Source of the DNA: UCB3 sp964415605
GTDB lineage: Bacteria > Chloroflexota > Anaerolineae > Epilineales > Epilineaceae
Length of the DNA: 18,867 nt
NCBI GenBank assembly: GCA_964415605.1
Contig: CAYQBA010000093.1
Span: 1-18,867 of the forward strand
Direction: 5' to 3'
This document shows positions 8,601-15,129 of this stretch, one piece after another (position 1 is the stretch's first letter; every line of letters starts with the position of its first letter). Under the pieces are notes generated by a model, which saw only the letters and a list, made by a program, of their open reading frames with translations, searched no databases and was not told the origin of the DNA. Made by a program: the position numbers and the translations under genes.

Positions 8601-11159
8601 CAACCCAACTCGGCGACGGCGACCACGAAGATCATCCAGGCGTGCAACTACGACATCATGCTCGCCATCGACACGTCGGGCTCGATGGAAGGCGTGCGGA
8701 TTCAACGCGCCGTCGAAGCCGCCAAGGCCGCCATCGACATGTGGGGCGTGGACCCCGGCAACCCGCAGTATCAGGTGGGCCTGGTGCCGTTCAACAGCGT
8801 CGTCCATCACTTCGTCCACCTGACGCGTGATGCCGGCACGCTCAAGGGCGTGCTCGACGGGCTCGTCGGCGGCGCAGGGGGCGGGACCAACATCACGGCC
8901 GGCATCGCCGCCGCGCACGACGAGCTCAAGCTGCCCGGCGACGGGCACCGGCGCGAAGGTGCCCGTCCGGTCATCATCATCCTGACCGACGGCGAGCACA
9001 CCGAGGGCGCTCCCGAGCCCGAGGCCGCGATTGCCGCCGCCAAGGCGGATGGGATCTGGATCATGACGGTCGCGCTGGGCGTCAACCCGGAGACCGCCGA
9101 GCGCATGGCGCGTTGGGCGACCGGCGGCCACAGCATCGTGATCGACGACGAGACGGACCTGCTCCGCGCGTTCAGGACCATCGCGGAATGGACTTGCGGG
9201 CGGCCCTCGCGCATCCCCACCGACCTCGAGGTCGCCAAGACCGGCCCCGAGGCCGCCTGCCCGCTCGACCCCGACGACGTGGTCTACACGGTCACGGTCG
9301 TCAATCACACCCGGGCGTGGGCCATCAACCCGAAGATGACCGACACGCTGCCGAAGGGCGTGACGTACGTCGGCGCCACGGCGGAGCCGGAAGGGTGGGA
9401 CTGCGCGTTCGCGGCCGACGCCTCGGGGGCCACCGGCGGCACGGTGACCTGCACCGCCGACGAGCTGGACCCCGAAGCGACCGCCACCATCACCATCACG
9501 GTCGGCGTGGACGCGTGCGCGGGCCCGACGCTTCACAACACGGCGACGGTGACCGCCGACAACCAGGACCCGAACCCCGCCAACAACACGGCGGCCTGGG
9601 ACACGGCCATCGGCGCCGTCGATCTTGAGGTCACCAAGGTCGGCGATCCCCTCGAGGCGGTCGCGGGTGCGGGGGTGATCACGTACACCGTCACGGTGGC
9701 CAGCGTCGGCGCCTGCCCGGCGCACGGCGTCGTCCTCGCGGACGTGGTGCCGGCTGGTTTGAACATCACCGCTGTCGCCGACACGCTCGACGTGTGCACC
9801 GTCGAGGGCCAGATCGTCAACTGCGACCTCGGCACGCTGACGGAGGAAGCGGAGCCGAGCGACGGCGAGCCCGACACGCCGCCGGTCCGCGAGCCGGTGA
9901 CGGTGACGATCAAGGCCGCGGTCCCGTGCGACCTGCCGGCGGGGGTCTACACGAACACCGTCACGGCCACGCCGCTGTCGTGCGAAGGATCGCCGGTGTC
10001 GGCACAGGCAGACACCGAGGTGGTGCACCGCGCGGACCTGAAGATCGAGAAGAGCCACGCGCCGGACCCGGCGCAGGCCGGCCAACCGCTCACGTTCTTC
10101 CTCGACGTGACCAACCTCGGGCCGTCGTCGGCGTCGCAGGTGGTCGTCACCGACCCGCTGCCGGACGACGTCAGCTTCGTCGCGGTGAACCCGGGCGGCC
10201 CGACCTGCACGCACTCGGGGGAGTCGAAGGGCGGTACGGTCACGTGCGACCTTGGGGCGATGGAGTGCGGCGCCACGGCCCGCATCGAGATCGAGGTGGC
10301 GATCGAGGACGAATGCGCCGCCGAGATCGCCAACGAGGCCGAGGTCGCCAACCTCGCCGATGGGGAGGTCGATCCCGATCCCGACAACAACCTGGCGTCC
10401 ACGACCGCCGAGGTCGAGGGGGGCGTCTGCTCCGACACGGGCGACGCGCCCGACAGCTTCAACCACAGCGGCGTTCCGATGACGGCGTATCCGACCGGTG
10501 CGCCGGCCAACTTCCCGACGGTGTACGAAAGCAACAACCGCGTGGCGCGGGGCCCGCTGCACCGCTCCGCGAAGCAGGATGCCTGGCTCGGGGAGTCGGT
10601 CACCGGCGAACGCGACGCCGATCTCGACCCCGACCAGGATCCGAGCAACAACATCGAACCGGCGTCGAACCAGGCGGACCTGGACGGTGCCGACGACAGC
10701 GTCTTGCCGCAGGCGGTGCAGTTCCCCACGTGCGGCCCTGCGCTCTTCACGTACGCCATCACCGTCGCGCCGACCGCGCCGGTCCGCACGCGGTTCGTCA
10801 ACGTGTGGATCGACTTCAACCGCGACGGGGACTGGGCCGATGTCCTCACCTGCACGATCAACGGCGTGACGCGGACCGTGCCGGAGTGGGCGGTCCGGGA
10901 CAACCCGAGCAACCTCGGACCGGGGACGCACCACCGCTCGACGCCGCAGTTCTCGGCGCTGCAGCTTCCCGGCCCGGCCGCGGCGAAGTGGATGCGGATC
11001 TCGCTCAGCGACGCCACGGCCCCGCTGCCGCAAGACGGCCGCGGCCCGTATGCGGGCTATCAGTTCGGTGAGACCGAGGACTACCTCGTGACCGGCTCGC
11101 AGTCCGGGCAGCCGTTCGCCCTCCGCGCCGACCGAAGTCCCCGGCCGATCCCCGACTGA
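5676..11159 (+). CDS. Giant secreted multidomain protein: GEVED and DUF11 modules around a vWA domain
   Basis: This 1827-residue protein starts with a signal peptide: basic RRWNLR, then LLAASMALVIASVVAGALV, with likely cleavage near ARA at about residue 45. Domain order: GEVED 55-225, DUF11 225-355, GEVED 360-544, DUF11 544-683, GEVED 683-849, DUF11 850-988, von Willebrand A 989-1174, DUF11 1182-1310, 1313-1452 and 1454-1584, GEVED 1587-1807. GEVED modules show FGDAPDS-like starts, WIDFNRDGDW calcium-loop-like strands and GEVEDH or GETEDY ends. The vWA MIDAS is complete: DTSGS (D999, S1001, S1003), T1071 in GGTNIT and D1105 in ILTDGEH. Each DUF11 has a Cys pair around a hairpin, fitting an oxidising extracellular site. 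I see no LPXTG, terminal membrane helix or PEP-CTERM, so it is either released or held by an unknown route. An adhesin or cell-contact role is inferred from vWA and DUF11 families. AGGAAAGGA 10 bases upstream supports the start. Confidence 0.92.
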   Translation: MDSPHPSRRWNLRLLAASMALVIASVVAGALVRPRDGAARPARAAPLDQAADASDFGDAPDSFRTLGPNGAHHRIGNTQTTLVLGTSVDPEPDGQPGPGADGDDLAASDDEDGAVSLPPLIACQTTVLVFRVTNLLQNPAYLNAWIDFNGNQRWDDLGEHVIVDRSVWGGNAFVPITTPCDAVGNPAAHMRLRLASEAGLTYWNPTDYTPDGEVEDHTIEIMGGLADLAVTLADLPDPVRPGAPLRYTATVSNGGPAVAESVELVTTIPAHTAFVSAVPAQGTCAFDAPSREVRCDLHDIAKDGRVDTQIDVVVDADAGVVIQGPATLHSAASVAADRPDDPVTANNTDTEPTNLDLEGLLDFGDAPAPYPSVHHRITANPGGPNMSDLMLGTTVDAETSLTGNASATTDDLTGIDDEEIPMGPPSTALHELYVCKTDRIGFTVYLSDARGAPAMGYVNAWLDFNRDQDWDDAGERLVDNRLETGNGGRAINVDVAVPCDAAPGATFLRLRVSREPLAGPGASEPAPDGEVEDHVLELKVPEVDLAVQIGFQTATAPVVGLLYPDTVVIGEPFSYDLLASNNGQEDAHDVVLTHALPPRVSFVDATTQTQGVACQAAGGVLTCQKAEMASLTSFMVRVTLRPEIGVGCRITTTADITSREPDANPADNHDAEDAAVRLPENALDWGDAPDGYGTTAAAGGPRHWIDETLRLGALIDPEADGAPGDTAFGDDAAGADDEDGVEWPTDLEPGQPATVVVTTSGPGKLSVWIDFGRDGDFGGDAVFIDRDVAGGANALDFTVPPAADTGLTIARFRLVAADESAPAPTDAGCETIARGEVEDHAVWVGPDPGTTDLGITKTDAPDPAMVGERLDYTIAVTNYGYGTARSVTMTDVIPPEMTYDPARAAATTSRGACVYDGAARRLSCDLGDLALGEVATITVPVDVTYTFQPGETIHTVTNTAHTAQSLPAGRSDPEPQPNSATATTKIIQACNYDIMLAIDTSGSMEGVRIQRAVEAAKAAIDMWGVDPGNPQYQVGLVPFNSVVHHFVHLTRDAGTLKGVLDGLVGGAGGGTNITAGIAAAHDELKLPGDGHRREGARPVIIILTDGEHTEGAPEPEAAIAAAKADGIWIMTVALGVNPETAERMARWATGGHSIVIDDETDLLRAFRTIAEWTCGRPSRIPTDLEVAKTGPEAACPLDPDDVVYTVTVVNHTRAWAINPKMTDTLPKGVTYVGATAEPEGWDCAFAADASGATGGTVTCTADELDPEATATITITVGVDACAGPTLHNTATVTADNQDPNPANNTAAWDTAIGAVDLEVTKVGDPLEAVAGAGVITYTVTVASVGACPAHGVVLADVVPAGLNITAVADTLDVCTVEGQIVNCDLGTLTEEAEPSDGEPDTPPVREPVTVTIKAAVPCDLPAGVYTNTVTATPLSCEGSPVSAQADTEVVHRADLKIEKSHAPDPAQAGQPLTFFLDVTNLGPSSASQVVVTDPLPDDVSFVAVNPGGPTCTHSGESKGGTVTCDLGAMECGATARIEIEVAIEDECAAEIANEAEVANLADGEVDPDPDNNLASTTAEVEGGVCSDTGDAPDSFNHSGVPMTAYPTGAPANFPTVYESNNRVARGPLHRSAKQDAWLGESVTGERDADLDPDQDPSNNIEPASNQADLDGADDSVLPQAVQFPTCGPALFTYAITVAPTAPVRTRFVNVWIDFNRDGDWADVLTCTINGVTRTVPEWAVRDNPSNLGPGTHHRSTPQFSALQLPGPAAAKWMRISLSDATAPLPQDGRGPYAGYQFGETEDYLVTGSQSGQPFALRADRSPRPIPD

Positions 11160-11209
11160 TCGCCCCGCCCCTCCGGGCGCTGCTGGCGCGGGCGCCCATC
11201 CGGCGCCGT

Positions 11210-11229
11210 CCCTCTCGGCCACGAGGGGG
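11210..11229 (+). terminator. Stem-loop after the giant surface-protein gene, terminator-like
   Basis: CCCTCTCG (11210-11217) pairs with CGAGGGGG (11222-11229) as an 8-bp stem with one G-T wobble and a 4-nt loop, about 50 nt past the stop. It is followed at once by the 12-bp palindrome GGCGGCGCCGCC (11229-11240). No T-run follows, so it is not a classical intrinsic terminator. Confidence 0.35.
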
Positions 11230-11311
11230 GCGGCGCCGCCGTGCGTTCAACGCCGGTGGCGCACCCGATCGCGGACCCCGCGCACCGTCGCTGCCGCTAC
11301 CGCGGTGCCTT

Positions 11312-11352
11312 GGCGCGCAGGCATGCACGCGCCGCCGGGCGGGGCGTATAAT
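11312..11352 (+). promoter_or_regulatory. Promoter of the SARP-type regulator gene: TATAAT box with upstream dyad
   Basis: A perfect TATAAT stands at 11347-11352 in otherwise GC-dominated sequence, about 70 bases before the ATG at 11424. The hexamer 17 bp upstream (TGCACG, 11324-11329) is a poor -35. An inverted repeat GGCGCG (11312-11317)/CGCGCC (11328-11333) with 10-nt centre overlaps that -35 position and could be an operator. The -10 call is good; the dyad is speculative. Confidence 0.5.
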
Positions 11353-11423
11353 CCCACCGCCGCATCGACCCTTCAACCTTCCGTGCGCCGCACGGGGCGC
11401 CAGCCGATTTCGCGGGGCCCGGC

Positions 11424-14400
11424 ATGTTGCTCATCCAGATCCTCGGGCCGCCCGTCCTGTACCACGACGGGCGGCTGCTCCCGCCGCCGCCCCGGCGCGC
11501 GTTTCTGGACGTGTGCGTCTACCTCCTGCTCCACAGGCATGCCCCGCTGCAGCGCGATCAGGTCGCCTTCACGTTGTGGCCGGACACCACGGAGGCCACC
11601 GCCCGGGCCAACCTGCGGCGGCATGTCCACGGGCTGGGGCAATACCTGCCGGCTGCGTCGTCGCCGTGGATCCTGGCCACGGCCCAGTCGCTGCGGTGGA
11701 ATCCCGAGAGCGCGTTTCGTCTGGATCTCGATCGCTTCGATGCCTTGTTCGAACGCTGGCTTGCCCACGGCGCGACGATGGCGCCGGCCGCCGCGATGGC
11801 GCTGCTTGAGGAAGCGACGGATCTCTGCCACGGCGAGCTCGCCGAAGGCCTGCAAGCCGACTGGCTCGAGGCCCCGCGCCAGGCCGTGCGCGGGCGGCAG
11901 GCGCGGATGCTCGACCAGCTCGGCATGCTGGCCGCCCTTGCCGGGAGGACCGAGACGGTCATCGCGGCCGCCGAACGCCGCCTCCAATCGGATCGATCGA
12001 GCGAGCCGGCGCATCGGCTGCTGGCCTGGGCGCGGCTTGCCGCCGGCGATCGGTCAGGCGCGCTGCGCCAGATCGAGGCCTGCCGGGCCATCCTGCGCGA
12101 GGATCTCGATGCCGATGCAACGCCCGTGCTCGCGTCGCTGCAGGCAGCGGTGCATGCCGGCTGGCCGCCGGCGGACGTGCTGGCCCTGGCGCTGGCCGAT
12201 GGCGAAGGCCCGCCGCCGGCCGCCGCGTCGTCCTTGGCGCCCACCCCCTCGAGCGTGACCGGCTGGCGGCCGGCGCCCGACCCTCGCGCCGACCGGCGGG
12301 CCGAACCCGACCCGAGTCGCGGCAACCTCCCCGCCACGATCACGCCCCTCGTGGGCCGCGACGCCGACGTCGCCGCGCTCGTCGACCACCTCGCGAGCCA
12401 GCCACTGGTCACGCTGGTCGGGCTGGGGGGGATGGGGAAGACGTGCCTCGCGCTCGCCGTCGCGCAGCGCGTCGAGCCACGCTTCCCCGACGGCGTGTGG
12501 TGGATCGACGTGGCGGCGCTGAACGACCCGTCGTTGGTGGCGTACGAGCTGGCCATCCTCCTGGGCGTCCGCGCCCGCTCTTCGGCCGGCCTGGTGGATG
12601 CGCTCGTCGAGGCGCTGGCGCCATGCGCCGCGCTCGTGGTGCTCGACGGCTGCGAGCGCCTCGTCGAGCCGTGCGCGGAGCTGGCCCGCGCGATCGCCGG
12701 CCACTGCCCGCGCGTGCGCGTCGTCGCCACGTCGACCGAGCGGCTGCGGGTGGCCGGCGAGCAGGTCTGGGCGGTTCAGCCGCTTGGTTTCCCGACGGCG
12801 GCGCAAGCCGCCGAACTGCCCGCCACCGCGCTGGCCGAGCTCCCGGCCGTGCGGCTGTTCCTCGCGCGCGCCGCGAAGCTGCACCGGCCATTGCCCTTGG
12901 ACGCGGACACGCTGCGCACGGTGGCCGAGATCTGCCGGCGCCTCGACGGCATGCCGCTGGCCATCGAGCTGGCGGCCGGCCGGACGCAGGCGCTCTCGCC
13001 CCACGAGATCGCCGCGCGGCTCGACGACAGCCTTGGCCTGCTCCACGACCGGGGCGGCGGCGGGCGCGAGATCGCGCTCCGGTCGACGATCGCGTGGAGC
13101 TTCGACTTGCTGGACGCGCCCGATCGGGCGCTGCTTGGCGCCCTCGCGGTCTTCGAGGGCGGCTGTGACCTGGCGGCGGCCGTCGCTGTGGCCGCAGCCG
13201 ACATCCCAGGCCCGCCTGATCCAGCAGGTCCGGCGCCGGTGACGCTGCAGCCTGGGGCAGCCGGCGACGCCGTCCTCGACGGCTTGACACGCCTCATCGA
13301 CCGCTCGCTGGTGACGGTGCGGACGACCGACGACGGCGGCACGCGCTACGGGCTGCTGGAAGCCGTCCGCCAGCTCGGCCGATACGAGGTCGAAGCGGCC
13401 GGTCTGGCCGCCGCGTTGCGCGAGCGCCACGCGGCGCACTTCGCGGACCTGGCGGCCCAGGCATCGCCCGAGCTCGCGGGTGACGCGGCCGGACCGTGGC
13501 GGGCGCGCCTCGAGGCCGACAACGACAACCTGCGCGCGGCCCTGCGCTGGGCGCTGGACGGCGGCACGCGCGCCACCGGGCTGCGCCTGGGCGCGGGCTT
13601 GTGGCGCTTCTGGTACTTGCGCGGGGCGCTCGACGAAGGGGCAGCCTGGCTCGCGCGGCTCGCCGCCGGTGAGGCCGCCGCGCCCTCGACCGATGGCGCC
13701 GAGGTGCTGCGCGGCGCCGGCGTCCTCGCCGCTGCCCACAACCGGGTCGCCGAGGCTCGCGTGTGGTTCGAGCGCAGCCTGGCGCAGTTTCAGGATCTCG
13801 GCGATCGGGCCGGCGCGGTCGCGGTGCTCGACCACCTGGCGGCGCTGCTCAGGGACGCCGGCGAGCACGAGGCCGCGGCCGCGCACGCCGAGCAGAGCCT
13901 CAAGCTCAAGCAGGCGCGAGGCGACCGCGCCGGCATCGCCGTCACCCTGCGCCTCCTGGCCGAGATCGACGGCCAGCGCGGCGACCACGCGGCGGCGCGG
14001 CGCCGGTACCTGGCCAGCCTCGATCTCCTGCGCACGGTGCGCGCCCGTCCCTACGACCTGGCGCAGACGTTGTTGGGTTACGGAAGCGTGCTCCTCGAAG
14101 ACGGCGACGTCGAGGCGGCCGAGCCGCATCTGGAAGAGGCGCTGGTGGGGTTCCGCGGCCTGCGCGACCACACCAACACGGCGCGCTGCATGAGCCTGCT
14201 CGGCACGCTCGAGCTGACGCGCGAGCGCTACGCGCAGGCCTGCCAGCACTACGCCGAGTGCATGGCGTGGTCCCGCCGGCACGGCCACGAGCAGCTTGCG
14301 CTCTGGCAGCTCTACAACCTCGGGCTGGCGTACCGGGACTGGGGCAAGCTCGAGGCGGCGGAGCGCTTTGCCCAAGAGGCCCTCGAAGCGGCGCGGGCGC

Positions 14401-14915
14401 AGGACGACACGCTGTGCGTCGTGCGGGCGCTCGGCTTGCTGGTCGACGTCGCGGTGGCGCGCGGCGACGCGCTGACGGCCCGCGTCCACGCGCGCGAGAT
14501 GCGCGCGCATGCCGTCGCGCTCGAGCACGGGTTGGCGTTGGCGCTGGCCTTCGCCGCCGGGGCCGCGGCGGCGATCGCCGGCGGTGACGTCGACCAGGCG
14601 CGGGCGTGTCTGCGCGACGAGCTGGCCGTGACCGGCGAGATCGCCGACCCGTACTATCGCCTCGAGGCCCTCGACCGATGGGTCGTGTTCCTTGCCCAGG
14701 CGGGCGAAGCGGCGCGGGCGGTGGAGGTTCTGGCCACGGTCGACGAGCAGCGCCGCCAGCGCCGCATGCCGCGGCAGGCCTACTACCGGCGGCAGCTCGA
14801 GGGCCCGGTGGCCGCGGCTCGCGCGGCGCTCTCGGCGGAGGCCAGCACCGCGGCCGAGCGCCGCGGCCGCGGGATGGCGCTGCCGGCAGTGGCGGCGCTG
14901 CTCGTCGAAGGATAG
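11424..14915 (+). CDS. SARP/BTAD-NB-ARC-TPR transcriptional regulator (AfsR-like layout)
   Basis: The protein has 1163 residues. Residues 1 to about 95 form the SARP winged-helix DNA-binding domain (LLIQILGPPVLYHDGR, then DQVAFTLWPDTTEATARANL). A helical bacterial transcriptional activation domain (BTAD) covers about 95-260. After a Pro/Ala-rich linker comes the NB-ARC ATPase, opening with TPLVGRDADVAAL: P-loop GLGGMGKT with K339, Walker B LVVLDGCERL with D408, GMPLAIELAAGR at about 509-520, then IALRSTIAWSFDLLDAPDR typical of the LuxR/AfsR-type NB-ARC winged helix. TPR-like helical pairs fill about 640-1150. Such proteins activate promoters after ATP-dependent release by a signal sensed through the TPRs. 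Family members usually read ATSRE at sensor 1; here it is ATSTER, with Thr at 438. The target is unknown; the upstream gene with SARP-like repeats is the nearest candidate. The start has only a weak ribosome binding site (GGGG). Confidence 0.92.
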   Translation: MLLIQILGPPVLYHDGRLLPPPPRRAFLDVCVYLLLHRHAPLQRDQVAFTLWPDTTEATARANLRRHVHGLGQYLPAASSPWILATAQSLRWNPESAFRLDLDRFDALFERWLAHGATMAPAAAMALLEEATDLCHGELAEGLQADWLEAPRQAVRGRQARMLDQLGMLAALAGRTETVIAAAERRLQSDRSSEPAHRLLAWARLAAGDRSGALRQIEACRAILREDLDADATPVLASLQAAVHAGWPPADVLALALADGEGPPPAAASSLAPTPSSVTGWRPAPDPRADRRAEPDPSRGNLPATITPLVGRDADVAALVDHLASQPLVTLVGLGGMGKTCLALAVAQRVEPRFPDGVWWIDVAALNDPSLVAYELAILLGVRARSSAGLVDALVEALAPCAALVVLDGCERLVEPCAELARAIAGHCPRVRVVATSTERLRVAGEQVWAVQPLGFPTAAQAAELPATALAELPAVRLFLARAAKLHRPLPLDADTLRTVAEICRRLDGMPLAIELAAGRTQALSPHEIAARLDDSLGLLHDRGGGGREIALRSTIAWSFDLLDAPDRALLGALAVFEGGCDLAAAVAVAAADIPGPPDPAGPAPVTLQPGAAGDAVLDGLTRLIDRSLVTVRTTDDGGTRYGLLEAVRQLGRYEVEAAGLAAALRERHAAHFADLAAQASPELAGDAAGPWRARLEADNDNLRAALRWALDGGTRATGLRLGAGLWRFWYLRGALDEGAAWLARLAAGEAAAPSTDGAEVLRGAGVLAAAHNRVAEARVWFERSLAQFQDLGDRAGAVAVLDHLAALLRDAGEHEAAAAHAEQSLKLKQARGDRAGIAVTLRLLAEIDGQRGDHAAARRRYLASLDLLRTVRARPYDLAQTLLGYGSVLLEDGDVEAAEPHLEEALVGFRGLRDHTNTARCMSLLGTLELTRERYAQACQHYAECMAWSRRHGHEQLALWQLYNLGLAYRDWGKLEAAERFAQEALEAARAQDDTLCVVRALGLLVDVAVARGDALTARVHAREMRAHAVALEHGLALALAFAAGAAAAIAGGDVDQARACLRDELAVTGEIADPYYRLEALDRWVVFLAQAGEAARAVEVLATVDEQRRQRRMPRQAYYRRQLEGPVAAARAALSAEASTAAERRGRGMALPAVAALLVEG

Positions 14916-14990
14916 GGCCGCGGCCGCGTGGGCGGGCGCGGCGCGCGGTCGCTCAGAGTCGGCGCAGGTTCTCCGTCGTCGCGTCGTCGC

Positions 14991-15129
14991 CGCGGACGGT
15001 CGCGACGGCCGGCCGATGCGTTCGCGGCCCGCCCGATGAGTTGTCGCCGCGCGCGGACGGTCGCGACTTGCGGACGCCGGGTCGCCGCTCCTGCCGGGCC
15101 GTTCATCGCCGCACGCGGCTGGTCGCGAC
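14991..15129. repeat. Three copies of a 16-bp motif at 61-62-bp period, between and into convergent genes
   Basis: CGCGGACGGTCGCGAC is found at 14991-15006 and 15052-15067 exactly, and at 15114-15129 with two changes. Periods are 61 and 62 bp. Each copy holds the 8-bp palindrome GTCGCGAC. Similarity extends leftward for copies 2 and 3 (GTT, then about TCGCCGC before the motif). Copy 3 is the 3' end of the minus-strand secreted-protein gene and encodes its VATSR tail. The 187-bp gap 14916-15102 between the convergent stops contains copies 1 and 2 and no gene. This may be decayed tandem duplication of the gene tail, or a bidirectional termination zone. Confidence 0.6.

Noticed and set aside
6465..11222. 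1585-residue open frame on the minus strand inside the giant surface-protein gene
   Set aside because: It is rich in Arg, Asp and His with repeated patterns that mirror the module repeats of the sense gene; no recognisable domain.
14991..15129. Possible CRISPR array
   Set aside because: Only three units, a 16-bp core with mismatches, one copy inside a coding region, and no cas genes in the window.
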